A stretch of DNA of 64,000 bases. Source: Thermoplasmata archaeon (lineage in GTDB: Archaea; Thermoplasmatota; Thermoplasmata; Thermoplasmatales; Thermoplasmataceae). Under the pieces are notes generated by a model. It was not told the DNA's origin. It ran no database searches and saw only the letters and a list, made by a program, of their open reading frames with translations. A program made the translations under genes and the position numbers. Numbering within the stretch: the first letter of the stretch is position 1; each line of letters begins with the position of its first letter. The stretch lies in the NCBI GenBank assembly GCA_021850505.1, contig JAJZLW010000122.1, positions 1-64,000 of the forward strand. The letters are read 5' to 3'. Below are positions 36,157 through 46,444 of this stretch, in pieces.

Positions 36157-39100
36157 TTTAAATCACCCAAAACAAGACGCATCATCACACCCATGGAAGA
36201 CAGCTCGTCCCGCATCAGCTTGAATGCATAACTCGTCTCCACAGCATGAATGTTGCCGGTATTACCGCAGACTGGACATTTAAGAGTTCCACGTCTCCTG
36301 TCGAAAATTGCAAGATGTCCGCAGGTCGGATTACCACATATGTATAGTATTGTGCCATCACTCTGGTCAAGCAGACGATCCTTGATCACCATGGCTGCAC
36401 CATGGGCTATAAGAGTATCACGTTCCATTTCACCGAATCTCAGACCACCCTGCCTGGATCTTCCCTCTGTTGGTTGCCTTGTGAGTATCTGCACGGGTCC
36501 TCTCGATCTGGCGTGGAACTTCCCGGCCACCATGTGATGCAACTTCTGATAATAGATAACGCCAGTGAATATATCCGCCTTGAATTTTGCCCCGAGGATG
36601 CCATCATACATTACTTCTGTTGACGATCTGCGGAAACCATACTTTTCAAGTGAGTCCCTGAGACTTCTCTCGGGTTCGCCGGAAAATATCGTCCCATCCA
36701 CAACCGCGCCTTTTCTGGATGCTACCTTGCCGCCAATCATTTCCAGTATGTGGCCAACAGTCATTCTTGATGGGATTGCGTGTGGATTGATGATAATATC
36801 AGGAATGATGCCTTCCTCTGTAAATGGAAGATCCTCCTGAGGTACCACAGCCCCTATTACCCCCTTCTGACCATGCCTGGAAGCAAATTTGTCACCGAGC
36901 TCTGGTATTCTCTCGCTCCTTACCTTTATCTTCACCACCTTGCTGTTGCTTTCGGAAACCGTGAGTATAACATTGTCAATATAACCCTGCTCGTTTGGCC
37001 TCATTGTTATGGAGGATTCGCGCCTTCTCTGCGGTCCTAATTTATCCCCGCCCTCATCCAGGAACCTCGGAGGTGATGTCTTGCCTACAAGGACATCAGA
37101 TCCCTGAACATAAGATTCAGGGAATATTATCCCTTCTTCATCAAGATTCTTGTAATATTCCTCGGCTCTGGCACCAAGAACATCATGGGTAGGAATTTCG
37201 AACTTATCCTCCTGACCTCCTGGATATCTGCGCTCCTCTGCACTATAAGTTCTGAAAAATGAGCTCCTGCCAAGGCCTCTCTCTATTGCAGCCTTATTGA
37301 AAACAATTGCGTCCTGTATGTTATAACCCTGGTATGAAAGAATTGCAACAACGAAATTCTGGCCCGCAGGTTTTTTGTCATACTTAATGTAATCCATGAC
37401 CCTTGTCTTTACCAGCGGTATCTGCGGATAGTGCAGGAGGTGCCCTCTTGTGTCACTTCTTATCCTGAAGTTAGTGGCATAAAGACCAATACTCTGCTTT
37501 GTCATTGCAGCTGCCATTGTAATTCTTGGAGACGAATTATGTTCAGGGTATGGAATAACTGAGGCAACAACACCCAATATCAAGGATGGATCTATCTCGA
37601 GATGGGTATGTTCCTTTGTCAATAACTTCTTTGAACTGAATTTTGCACCGCATTCACGGCATTCGATCTGTACCTTATCCTTGTCGGAATCTCCAGGGTT
37701 CACCCAGTCCACAATGCTTCTGTGAAGATATGTAGAGCATTTTGGACACTTTTCAGGTATCTCGAAGGCATAAATTGCAATAAACAGATTATCCTCCTCT
37801 TCAGCATCAACCCATTCTATGTGACCGTTCTTTACGAGATCCTGTATGGAATAATCACCGTTTTCCAGTTTTCTTAAAATATCCTTCTTGAGGGTTACGT
37901 CAGCATCCTTTACAGTGATAAGAGGCCTCCTGAGCCTTCCCCTGTCACAGTTGATTATGACCTCATTTGTATCGGTGTCGTACTTGACATTTACCTCATC
38001 TGAAAGCCTTCCTGATCTCCTCTCTTTCCTGATCAGATTGGTTAGGGTGCTCGGGTTCTCGTGATAACCCACAAAATCACCATTCAGATATACTCTGCCG
38101 AATTTATTACCGATTTCTGCCTCTTCGAGTAGATGATTTGCTGAAAGGAGCTGCATAACCGGTGCAGGATCAACGCCTTCTGTGACATTTATAAGTAAAG
38201 CAGCATTTTTGACTAAACCACAGTTCTGGCCCTCGGGTGTTTCGTTCGGGCAGATTCTTCCCCATTGTGTAGGATGCAGGTCTCTTGCTTCAAAATGTGG
38301 CTGTGACCTTGTCAGTGGAGATATGACCCTTCTGAGATGGCTCAAAGTACTGACATTTGAGACTCTATCCAACAGCTGAGATATACCAGTTCTTCCACTG
38401 TTCCAATTACCAGTCGACATTGCATGTAGAATCTTTTGAGTGAGCAGGTCCTGTCTAATTGCCGGTCTTAGTCTGATCCCCTTCTTCTTGTTGTATGTTC
38501 TTTCCAGCTGGTACTTTAGATCCTTCATTACACTCTGGAAAGCTGACCTGAATAATTCATCGAGAAGATCACCTGTGAGCTTTATCCTCTTGTTGGCCAG
38601 ATGATCTTTATCATCTGGTTTCCTTATTCCGAGATGCAGTTCCAGTAGTGACCTTGCCATTCTACCGAGATATACTGCCTTTTTCAATCTGTCTTGTGGA
38701 AGATCACCCAGATGTGGAAGTAATGACTTATCAAGCATCTGAGAAACTTTCTTTTCCCTGAATTCCTTTGCCTGACCGGCTGCAAACCTCTTTTCCAGAT
38801 ATGAGATTGCATCTTCCGTTGAATTCACGCCTGAAGGCGGGAACGTTTTCGGATCATGCGCATCTTCGATGTTTGAATATATAATCGGTTCCATTCCCTT
38901 GACCGACGCAATGGAATCATGTATCCTGACATCCTTTTCGAGACCAAGTGCCTTCATCAAAATAACTAACGGAATTGTTCCTGCCACTGATGGTATGGTA
39001 ACATTAATGGAACCGTCCGACTGCTTTTCCATCGCCGTGAGCGCCCGAAATCCACCTTTCTGGGAAAATACCTTCGCTACCTCAAGCACAGAATCGTATT

Positions 39101-39749
39101 TTTCCTCGTATTCCACTAGAATTTTGTTGGGTGCAAGATCCTCGAGCGAGACGATAGCCCTTTCTCCGCCGCCTATTATAAAATAACCACCGGCATCATC
39201 CGGATCTTCACCAACGTACTGAAGCTTTTCCTTTCTGGTGCCGTCAACAGGACCGTTATTCTTCTCAATGTAGCTATCTAGGTTGTTCTCATGAAGTGTG
39301 CAGACCTTGGACCGTATCATAACTGGAATATCGCCTATTTTAATAGTTTCGGCCTCTTTTTCCACACCATCCTCAAAAATCCTCAATTTAAGATTTACCG
39401 GCGCAAGATAGTGCAGATCTCTCAATCTTGCTTCGTTTGGTGTTATCTGGTTCGAAGCGCCTGAAGCCTCCTTAATCTCTGGTCTGTCAACCCAGATGCT
39501 GGCCTCGGCAGGGGCTCGACCAGTTTCCTTTCTCCTCGAAAAATATATCTTTATCTCCCTTCCGCCGCTCTTCGTCTTATCAAGAACCATGACTCCAGGC
39601 TCTTCATCATCTGATACCTTTGTTTCGTCTACAATCTGCTGCATTATATTATTTGTATTTTCCTTCGTTGCTACAAAATAATTATACGATTCAATCTGGT
39701 GATTTACAATACTTTCTGTTTTAAAAAATGCATCAACGATTTCCTTCAT
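36153..39749 (-). CDS. rpoB: RNA polymerase subunit Rpo2 (B), unsplit
   Basis: The 1198-residue subunit is full length; many euryarchaea split it into B' and B'', this lineage does not. Motifs: [24 protein letters not shown] in parts, zinc sites CPKCS...CRECG and [17 protein letters not shown]...[36 protein letters not shown] in parts, and [13 protein letters not shown]. It forms the other half of the active centre. Four-base overlaps on both sides. Confidence 0.98.
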
Positions 39750-40009
39750 CTAAATACCTCTCCAACTACCACCCTGTAATACTTGGAAATACCAGCCGTT
39801 GGGCTCTTCCTGATAATTTCTATAATCCTACCGGCCTCGATCGGGCCATGAATTTCTTCCAGTGCTCTAACAGCAGGATCACTCTTTACAATTTTAGGCA
39901 GCAGATCTTTCGATATCGCCAATTCGGATAAAACTTTTTCTTCCTGATTCTTCTCAACTAGATGATGCTCGGGCACCATATCATGGTGCAATACGTTGAA
40001 CTTTGCCAT
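39746..40009 (-). CDS. rpoH: RNA polymerase subunit Rpo5 (H)
   Basis: The 87-residue subunit matches archaeal H/eukaryotic Rpb5 C-terminal domain: [22 protein letters not shown], then [46 protein letters not shown] in parts. It leads rpoH-rpoB-rpoA1-rpoA2-nusA. The ATG is 16 bases after the tRNA-Lys gene, with GGTGG-like ribosome site in between, so there is no room for its own promoter. Confidence 0.97.
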   Translation of the reverse strand: MAKFNVLHHDMVPEHHLVEKNQEEKVLSELAISKDLLPKIVKSDPAVRALEEIHGPIEAGRIIEIIRKSPTAGISKYYRVVVGEVFR

Positions 40010-40025
40010 ATTACCACTTCCACCG

Positions 40026-40099
40026 CGGGCCCGGGGGGGTTCGAACCCCCGACCACCTGGTTAAAAGCCAGATGCTCTACCTGGCTGAGCTACGGGCCC
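40026..40099 (-). tRNA. tRNA-Lys (UUU)
   Basis: Minus-strand cloverleaf with acceptor GGGCCCG/CGGGCCC, D-arm GCTCAGCCAGGTAGAGC, anticodon loop CTTTTAA (UUU), T-arm GGGGG-TTCGAAC-CCCCC; discriminator G, no encoded CCA. No intron. It is directly upstream of rpoH on the same strand. Confidence 0.96.
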
Positions 40100-40409
40100 T
40101 AAATGATAGCGCTCTGGATTGATTATCAGGATATAAATATTGTTTAATCTAATTTAATCCTTAATTAATATTTCTGCCCTCCACTCGAAACTGCAGCTCC
40201 GGAAAATAGTTGTTTATAGGATGTCATCCTGTTGTAAATTCACGGAATCCAAAGATTCGCTTAAGGATATACTAAAATAATAATTTCAGGCAACCTAACA
40301 TTAAGTTTTCTAATGAGTATGCCGAAAGGAAACATATTGTAAACAAAGCCAAGTCTGATTTTAATCCCGCCTGTTTTAATAACATTGATTGATACTGGAG
40401 AGACTATCT
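40100..40409. other. 310-base noncoding region between divergent tRNA-Lys and mtnA
   Basis: A TATA-like ATATAAAT (40131-40138, minus strand) lies ~32 bases before the tRNA-Lys 5' end and probably drives tRNA-Lys and the RNA polymerase operon. A short dyad AGGATG-T-CATCCT sits at 40218-40230. GGAG at 40396-40399 is the ribosome site of mtnA. No ORF or RNA fold is clear in the rest. Confidence 0.5.
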
Positions 40410-41426
40410 ATGAAAGTGAAAATGGGTGATGAAACACGAAACCTTTTCGCGGTATGGTATGAAGATAATGTCGTTAGATTGATCGATCAGAGAAAAATTC
40501 CTGAAGAGTTGGAGATTTATACTGCAAAGAATAGCGACGATATTGCATTTGCAATTAAAGATATGGTCGTAAGAGGAGCTCCTGCCATAGGAGTAACTGC
40601 CGCATACGGGCTGGCAATGGCAAAGCTCTCCGGTGAGGACATGGAAAAAGCTGTCGATAAAATATCAAAAACAAGGCCAACCGCCTTCGATCTATTCAAA
40701 GCCATATCGTATATGAAAGCAAACAATTTCGATCTTGGAGCCGCACTTCGTTATTCGAAGGAAATTACAGGAAGGTGCAAGAAAATTGGCGAAATTGGCA
40801 ACTCTATCATTAAGGATAAGAGCAGGATCCTGACTCATTGTAATGCAGGGGCTCTCGCCGTTGTAGATTGGGGTACTGCCCTTGCACCTATGAGAATAGC
40901 GAATTCTTCAGGGAAGAAGATTGTAGTACTTGTGGATGAGACGAGGCCGCGTATGCAGGGGGCAAGACTGACAGCGTGGGAACTCGAACAGGAGGGAATT
41001 GAGCATTATATAATTGCAGATAATGCCGCAGGTTATTACATGAGCCATGGTGAGGTGGATCTTGCCATAGTGGGGGCAGACAGGATCGCCGCTAATGGTG
41101 ACTTCGCCAATAAGATCGGAACATATGAAAAGGCCGTTCTAGCTAAGGAGAACAAGGTTCCGTTCTATGTGGCTGCTCCGGGAAGCACATTTGATTTTTC
41201 TCTTAAGAGTGGCGAGAGTATACCCATAGAAGAACGCCATGAAGATGAGGTGTTGAAGATTGGCAACATCAGGGTCGCAAACTCTGGTTCGAGATCAAAA
41301 AACCCTGCTTTTGATGTGACCCCGAACAGATATGTCACTGCTTTCATTACGGAGTATGGTATGTTCGAACCTTCATCCCTGAAAGCACTTAAATCAAAAA
41401 TGGACGCAGACCTATTTATGAGATGA
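40410..41426 (+). CDS. mtnA: S-methyl-5-thioribose-1-phosphate isomerase
   Basis: The ~338-residue eIF2B-like sugar isomerase has MVVRGAPAIGVTAAYGLAMA, ILTHCNAGALAVVDWGTAL with the catalytic Cys, VDETRPRMQGARLTAWEL, IVGADRIAANGDFANKIGTY with the catalytic Asp, and PFYVAAPGSTFD. The DETRPRMQGARLTAWEL motif favours MtnA of methionine salvage over ribose-1,5-bisphosphate isomerase. Start at ATG 40410 with GGAG ten bases upstream; a TTG 21 bases upstream is less likely. Ends 15 bases inside the convergent trpS gene. Confidence 0.92.
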   Translation: MKVKMGDETRNLFAVWYEDNVVRLIDQRKIPEELEIYTAKNSDDIAFAIKDMVVRGAPAIGVTAAYGLAMAKLSGEDMEKAVDKISKTRPTAFDLFKAISYMKANNFDLGAALRYSKEITGRCKKIGEIGNSIIKDKSRILTHCNAGALAVVDWGTALAPMRIANSSGKKIVVLVDETRPRMQGARLTAWELEQEGIEHYIIADNAAGYYMSHGEVDLAIVGADRIAANGDFANKIGTYEKAVLAKENKVPFYVAAPGSTFDFSLKSGESIPIEERHEDEVLKIGNIRVANSGSRSKNPAFDVTPNRYVTAFITEYGMFEPSSLKALKSKMDADLFMR

Positions 41427-42551
41427 AGTGAGATATAAGTGGAGTTTATCTTTTGCTTTCTCCCTTAATTCCTGATGTCTCTTGAGAAATTTATTGACTT
41501 TCTCTATCAATATTGCCTTTAACTCGCCACTTAACAGACTTCCAGAAATATAGTCTTCCCTGATCTTTTTGAGTTTACTGTCGTCCGGTTCGAACATGAT
41601 CCTGAGCCACTGGAAACTGACATCTATATCAGGATCCCCACCAAATTTTTTATGCTCCTCTACAGACATTTTTCCACCAGAGAATGCGTATTTGTTGATC
41701 TTTTTTCTTACCTGGCTCTCAGAATCAGTTACGAATATCGCATAGTTTGGATCTGATGAACTCATTTTTCCCTCTACACCAGAAAGAGGTGGAATAAAGA
41801 TGCTCATTATGCTTGCAGGTTTCAGGTATCCAAGCTTTGGCAGCACATCTCTGGCTATCCGGAAATGAGGGTCCTGATCGATACCGTATGGGATAAGACA
41901 TGGTATATTATGACCAAGCCTGATACTTTCTAAAATTGCAGGCACCGCCTGAATGCTTGTATAGAATGCCATGCCTATATTTGCATCCATTTCGAACCCG
42001 AACGATGCCTTGACTGTTGACAGAGTTATTTTCTTTGCTATCTTCAATGCATTTGGATAGAGGAGGGATGCATTGTCTGAATCTATTAAAATTTCAGTGT
42101 CTTTTTCAGAAAAACCTAATGATATTATATCAAGCGCATTGTCAAGCGCAAGAGAATGTGTCTTTTCAAGGTCAAGGCTATCATTGAAAAGAAATTTCTC
42201 GTCATCTGTTAGCTGAAAGATCAGTTTAACATGAAATTTTTCCTGCAGCCATCTGGTAAAGATCCATGGAACAAGGTGACCAATGTGCGTATGATCTGAT
42301 GGCCCTCGCCCGGTATAAAGATAAAATGGATTTCCGTGAGAATACTGATCAAGAAGCCATCCAAGGTCCCTGTGAGTAAAAAATATCCCCCTTCTGAGCA
42401 TGAAATGTGGTTCAGATCCTGTCAACTCTTGGATCCTTCTTGTTATGGAAAGGTCGATTGGTTGGGTACCAAACTTCTCCATTAGTTTGGTATAATCAAC
42501 TTTTCCAGTCACCGACCAGGGTGTAACATTAAATTCATCATCTTCGGGCAT
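41412..42551 (-). CDS. trpS: Tryptophanyl-tRNA synthetase
   Basis: The 379-residue class I synthetase has HTHIGHL as the HIGH motif, FQLTDDEKFLF, YGIDQDPHFRIARDVL, and GKMSSSDPN as KMSKS. This set, with the N-terminal extension TPWSVTGKVDYTKL, marks the archaeal/eukaryotic TrpRS. It starts about 40 bases after the 5S rRNA gene on the same strand. TATATAAA (42583-42590, minus strand) is the likely TATA box and gives a very short leader. Confidence 0.96.
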   Translation of the reverse strand: MPEDDEFNVTPWSVTGKVDYTKLMEKFGTQPIDLSITRRIQELTGSEPHFMLRRGIFFTHRDLGWLLDQYSHGNPFYLYTGRGPSDHTHIGHLVPWIFTRWLQEKFHVKLIFQLTDDEKFLFNDSLDLEKTHSLALDNALDIISLGFSEKDTEILIDSDNASLLYPNALKIAKKITLSTVKASFGFEMDANIGMAFYTSIQAVPAILESIRLGHNIPCLIPYGIDQDPHFRIARDVLPKLGYLKPASIMSIFIPPLSGVEGKMSSSDPNYAIFVTDSESQVRKKINKYAFSGGKMSVEEHKKFGGDPDIDVSFQWLRIMFEPDDSKLKKIREDYISGSLLSGELKAILIEKVNKFLKRHQELREKAKDKLHLYLTSSHK

Positions 42552-42582
42552 TTTACGTTCCTATATACGGGAATTAAAAAAG

Positions 42583-42590
42583 TATATAAA
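42583..42590 (-). promoter_or_regulatory. TATA box of trpS / end region of 5S rRNA
   Basis: TTTATATA on the minus strand lies ~35 bases before the trpS ATG, with a T-run (CTTTTTTAAT) just after it that could end 5S transcription. Terminator and promoter would thus be packed into 40 bases. Confidence 0.45.
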
Positions 42591-42716
42591 ATAATGACAG
42601 CGACCCTCACTTCCCGTCTCCTCGCGGAAGACAGTACGCATGAAGGGCACAGTGAGCTTTACCGTCGGGTTCGGAATGAGACCGGGTGTTGCCCCACTGT
42701 TATGGCCGTCATTGCC
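42591..42716 (-). rRNA. 5S ribosomal RNA, unlinked
   Basis: The minus strand reads GGCAATGACGGCCATA, GGGGCAACACCCGGTCTCATTCCGAACCCGACGG in parts (CACCCGGTCTCATTCCGAAC is the conserved loop region), and ends GGGTCGCTGTCATTAT, whose AATGACGGC/GCTGTCATT arms close helix I. No 16S, 23S or linked tRNA adjoins it, as known for Thermoplasma where rRNA genes are scattered. Ends are placed by helix I and may be off by a few bases. A TATA-like AATTAAATATTACC lies at about 42732-42744. Confidence 0.95.
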
Positions 42717-42900
42717 ACCTTAATTTAAAGGTAATATTTAATTCTGATTGATCCACTCTAATATTGAATTACAAATATTATGCCAGCCTAATATATTTTT
42801 TGATATTCCTGTCCGATACAAAAAAATTCTGAAAAATTTCAAATAAGTTTTTATATTATTTCCATTTCACTAATAAGTTAATAACTAGCAGGTTGCTATA

Positions 42901-44358
42901 ATGCTAAACGACTATCTATTAAGCATGTTCAGGTCCTTTTTCCGCCAGAATTATGGCAATTCCCTAATCATTAAAGGTAAACCAGGTGCTGGCAAAACAT
43001 CGTTTGCCCTGGAGCTTCTTGATACTGTAAGATCTGAAGTGCCTGTTCATTACATATCAACTAGAGCATCAGAGGATCCACTTTTAATTAGATTTCCCTG
43101 GCTCGCTAATCTTTCCTCTGGGAAGAGGAGCGTGAATAAGGAGATTGAGAATATCTCGGCTTCTTCCAGATCCAGTCTGGAAGCACTGGAGAGAATGATT
43201 GAGGAGGGAAAAATCTCAAGGGGAAGCAGACCGACGTTGAGCCCAGGACTTGTGTTAAATGTTGAGGAACTGCTCCCGGAGATTGAATTCCTTTATAGCT
43301 TTGTAGACCAGAATGTTGGAAAGAGCCCCTTAATCGTGATTGATTCAATTGAGGCTCTATGTGAAAAGTATGATCTTGATCAGGGTCTTCTTTTCTCGAT
43401 TATACAGAAGGATCTTGTTGAAGGAACAGGAGCGAATGTCATTGTCGTAATGGAAAGCTCAGTCGACAATAATCTGGATTACTATTCAGACGGCGTAGTA
43501 TCGATGAGTTATGAATTAGTAAACAATTTTCTTGTGAGAACTATAAGACTTGAGAAAATGAGAGGGGTTTCAATAGGCTCGAGCCCAGTTTATCTTTATT
43601 CACTTGAGGAAGGCAGGTTTCACTCTTTCAACAGGGATTCAATCAAATACCCGGCCTCAAAGGTCTCTGATCCTAAGGATATATCAAACAGTCATCTTGA
43701 AGTACCGTTTGGAAATGCGACTTTTTCGAAGGTCCTTGAACAACCTGATGATAAGATACCAGTTGGGTCTGTAGTTATTATACACAGAGAGGGAAAATCT
43801 ACTTCTGTCGACAGATATGTCAACCTTTTAAAAAATAACCTCATCAAAGAAAACATATCAAGCGGAAGAGGAGTGATAGATATCACATCCTCAAGCTATG
43901 AATCATCGAGATCACTTGTACAGTGCCTGGACCCAGATTGGATGAATCATTACATCACAGCTGAGAAATCTGACAGGCAGAGCCCATATATCATAAACAT
44001 GGGTGGCAAATCACTGCTTGAAGATTTTCCACGTGAGGTTGTTGACTTTTACCTTTCATCTTCACAGAAACCGCATACATATATCCTATCAACGGATTTC
44101 CTTTCTTTTGTTTATGGTGAGTCATTTTACGGTGACCTTGCGAACCTCATAAATTCACTCAGGACGGGAAATCTGATAGTCATAATTGCTGATGATGAGG
44201 AATATTCAAAGATATTACATTTTGCCAGTTATATTATTCACATGTCTGATAACTTCGGTTATGTGACTGTTCACTCAGACCCATCTGAGATGTATCTGTG
44301 CAGCGTCGATGTTGGGGAAGATAGCTGGCCTTCAATAAAGCTTTCAATCCTGGTCTAA
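42901..44358 (+). CDS. RecA-fold ATPase of the KaiC/GvpD-like group
   Basis: The 485-residue protein has a Walker A in IIKGKPGAGKTSFALELL (about 22-40) and a Walker B-like PLIVIDSIEALCE near 142-150, in a RecA/KaiC core. The C-terminal half (~250-485) is a degenerate second lobe with VIIHREGKS and INMGGKSLLEDF. Architecture resembles GvpD, a regulator of gas vesicle genes in haloarchaea, but no gas vesicle genes are here and such proteins are common in Thermoplasmata. Function as an ATP-dependent regulator is inferred. Its 3' end overlaps the convergent small gene by 15 bases. Confidence 0.75.
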   Translation: MLNDYLLSMFRSFFRQNYGNSLIIKGKPGAGKTSFALELLDTVRSEVPVHYISTRASEDPLLIRFPWLANLSSGKRSVNKEIENISASSRSSLEALERMIEEGKISRGSRPTLSPGLVLNVEELLPEIEFLYSFVDQNVGKSPLIVIDSIEALCEKYDLDQGLLFSIIQKDLVEGTGANVIVVMESSVDNNLDYYSDGVVSMSYELVNNFLVRTIRLEKMRGVSIGSSPVYLYSLEEGRFHSFNRDSIKYPASKVSDPKDISNSHLEVPFGNATFSKVLEQPDDKIPVGSVVIIHREGKSTSVDRYVNLLKNNLIKENISSGRGVIDITSSSYESSRSLVQCLDPDWMNHYITAEKSDRQSPYIINMGGKSLLEDFPREVVDFYLSSSQKPHTYILSTDFLSFVYGESFYGDLANLINSLRTGNLIVIIADDEEYSKILHFASYIIHMSDNFGYVTVHSDPSEMYLCSVDVGEDSWPSIKLSILV

Positions 44359-44649
44359 CTTCTCACAAGCTGTCAGCTTTATTTCTTTGATCTGTGTTAT
44401 AGAGGAACATCTATCCATATCCAGTGAATATGCATTTAAGAGTATATCTGCAGTTAATTTTAGCAGTATCCTTGATGCAAGATCACAGTCATCTGTTTTC
44501 GAGTATATTGAAACTATCAACCTGTTACCGTTTAATTCTATGGAACATTTGTGATTTTGTCTATTGAAGGATTCAGGTAGAATTGGGTTAGATGTTTCCT
44601 GATCGATCTGAATCTTCTTTATTTTTTCAGTAAGACCTGTGCTCATCAT
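44344..44649 (-). CDS. Possible Pcc1-like (KEOPS) small protein
   Basis: The ~101-residue protein contains CSIELNGNRLIVSIYSK, then a long helix CDLASRILLKLTADILLNAYSL. A strand-strand-helix unit with ELNGNRLIV and a helix of this type is the Pcc1/CTAG pattern, a dimerisation subunit of the KEOPS tRNA t6A complex. Similarity is judged by eye only. I place the start at the ATG at 44649, after an AGGGGGA ribosome site; the reading could start ten codons earlier. It is convergent with the ATPase and divergent from hemB. Confidence 0.5.
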   Translation of the reverse strand: MMSTGLTEKIKKIQIDQETSNPILPESFNRQNHKCSIELNGNRLIVSIYSKTDDCDLASRILLKLTADILLNAYSLDMDRCSSITQIKEIKLTACEKLDQD

Positions 44650-44715
44650 GAGTTCCCCCTGAACGACCAGAGAATACATTGTTACATAAAAGCAGGATAA
44701 GATTTAATTCATGCT

Positions 44716-45690
44716 GTGCGCTACCAACATGTGTATCCAGTAGAGCGTCCGAGGAGACTCCGGAAGTCTGAGTATATAAGGGATATGATAGCACAGTTCA
44801 AAGTCGACAAAAAGAAGCTTGTAATGCCCGTTTTCGTCGATGAGAATATTAAAGAAGCTCAAAAGATTGAAAGTATGCCCGGGATTTTCAGGTATCCCTT
44901 GTCAGGCCTGGAAGAATATTTTGGTAAGCTGGAAAATCTTGGGATCAGGACAATACTTCTATTCGGGATACCAAAAGAAAAGGATCCAACAGGTTCCTCC
45001 TCTTTTGATCCTAACGGTGTGGTTCAGAAAGCCCTGAAGATATGCGATGAAACTTCCAGGTTGACAAGCATTGCTGATCTATGTCTCTGCGAATATACCG
45101 ATCACGGTCATTGCGGTTTGATGGTAAACGGCAAGGTAGATAATGACTCGACACTGGAAGTATATGGTAAGATAGCAATCTCTTATGCAGAGGCAGGGGC
45201 AGACATCGTTGCGCCTAGCGGTATGATGGATGGCCAGGTTTCAGCAATCAGGTCTGCACTGGATACAGGTAACTTCAGGGAAACATTAATAATGTCATAT
45301 TCCTCAAAGTTTGCTTCGACTTTATATGGCCCTTTCAGGGATGCTGCCAGTTCCTCACCGAAGTTTGGCGATAGGAGAGGATACCAGATGGATTATAGAA
45401 ATTACAGGCAATCTCTTAAAGAGATAGAACTAGACGAACAGGAGGGGGCAGACATATTGATGGTAAAACCATCGCTGTTTTATCTGGATATAGTTGCAAA
45501 AGTTAGGGAGAGAACAAACCTGCCGCTTGCCGTATACAGCGTAAGTGCCGAATATACCATGATAAAGAATGCAGTGGACATGGGCCTTGTTCAGAAGGAA
45601 ATAATAGAGGAGTCTCTGGTGGCACCATTCCGGGCAGGAGCAGATCTTCTTATTACATATTTTGCGGAATCATATGCAAATGAATTTTGA
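44716..45690 (+). CDS. hemB: Porphobilinogen synthase (delta-aminolevulinate dehydratase)
   Basis: The 324-residue TIM-barrel enzyme condenses two 5-aminolevulinates. It has LVMPVFVDE, LCLCEYTDHGHCGLM with three Cys for the catalytic zinc, DIVAPSGMMDGQVSAIR, IMSYSSKFASTLYGPFRDA (first Lys) and DILMVKPSLFYLDI (Schiff-base Lys). Start is GTG; the nearby ATG is out of frame. It is separate from hemLCD, so at least two promoters feed the pathway. Confidence 0.96.
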   Translation: MRYQHVYPVERPRRLRKSEYIRDMIAQFKVDKKKLVMPVFVDENIKEAQKIESMPGIFRYPLSGLEEYFGKLENLGIRTILLFGIPKEKDPTGSSSFDPNGVVQKALKICDETSRLTSIADLCLCEYTDHGHCGLMVNGKVDNDSTLEVYGKIAISYAEAGADIVAPSGMMDGQVSAIRSALDTGNFRETLIMSYSSKFASTLYGPFRDAASSSPKFGDRRGYQMDYRNYRQSLKEIELDEQEGADILMVKPSLFYLDIVAKVRERTNLPLAVYSVSAEYTMIKNAVDMGLVQKEIIEESLVAPFRAGADLLITYFAESYANEF

Positions 45691-45807
45691 GTGCTTATTT
45701 CAATAACCGAGGGAATTTTCAATCGCATTATGGACCCGATAAACCCAATACTGCGTATTTCAAAATAATTATCTATTCGATACGTATATTGAAAATAGTG
45801 ATTTAAA

Positions 45808-46419
45808 ATGCCAGTATATCTTGGAATGAAAGCACCAGACTTTACGGTGAACACAACTAAAGGGCCACTCGTTTTTTCCTCCTTAAAAGGGAAATGGGTA
45901 CTTCTATTCTCACATCCAGCGGATTTTACTCCTGTCTGCACAACTGAGTTTTTGGCTTTTACCGAAAGATATGAAGATTTTAAAAAATTAGGAGTTGAAC
46001 TTATTGGACTTAGCGTTGACAGCATATACAGCCATATAGCGTGGCTCAGAGATATAAATGAACATTATGGTGTCAATGTCCCGTTCCCGGTAATCGCTGA
46101 TATCGAAAAAGAAGTCGCAAAGGCTTATAACCTATATGACGAGAAGTCAGGTGTAACTGTCAGGGGCGTATTCATAATTGATCCAAATCAGGTTGTAAGA
46201 TGGATGATTTATTATCCCGCAGAAACCGGCAGAAATATGGATGAAATACTTAGGGTTGTAAAAGCACTTCAGTTCAACTGGGATAAAAAACTCGCGACGC
46301 CAGCGAACTGGAAACCGGGAGATGCAGGGATCGCAGGTGCACCTCTTACCCTTGAAGATAGTCTTCAGAGGGACAAGGAAGGGGCGGAGCGCTGGTACCT
46401 GAAAAGGGTCAAACAATAA
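45808..46419 (+). CDS. Peroxiredoxin, 1-Cys type
   Basis: The 203-residue enzyme reduces peroxides with the peroxidatic Cys in HPADFTPVCTTEF (residue 46-52 region). No other Cys is present, so it must be resolved by another thiol. It has RGVFIIDP and the C-terminal LEDSLQRDKEGAERWYLK of Prx6-like archaeal proteins, but lacks the C-terminal Cys pair of the Aeropyrum type. ATG at 45808 follows an AT-rich promoter with GATACGTATATTG. Confidence 0.93.
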   Translation: MPVYLGMKAPDFTVNTTKGPLVFSSLKGKWVLLFSHPADFTPVCTTEFLAFTERYEDFKKLGVELIGLSVDSIYSHIAWLRDINEHYGVNVPFPVIADIEKEVAKAYNLYDEKSGVTVRGVFIIDPNQVVRWMIYYPAETGRNMDEILRVVKALQFNWDKKLATPANWKPGDAGIAGAPLTLEDSLQRDKEGAERWYLKRVKQ

Positions 46420-46421
46420 AG

Positions 46422-46441
46422 GCACTCTAATGACAGAGTGC
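46422..46441 (+). terminator. Hairpin after the peroxiredoxin gene
   Basis: GCACTCT (46422-46428) and AGAGTGC (46435-46441) pair perfectly around AATGAC, two bases after the peroxiredoxin stop. It overlaps an ATG at 46430 that would extend the next ORF, supporting the start at 46445. It may be a terminator or an mRNA-stabilising element. Confidence 0.45.
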
Positions 46442-46444
46442 ATA

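Noticed and set aside
42901..44358. Gas vesicle cluster
   Set aside because: The GvpD-like ATPase has no GvpA, GvpF or other gas vesicle genes beside it.
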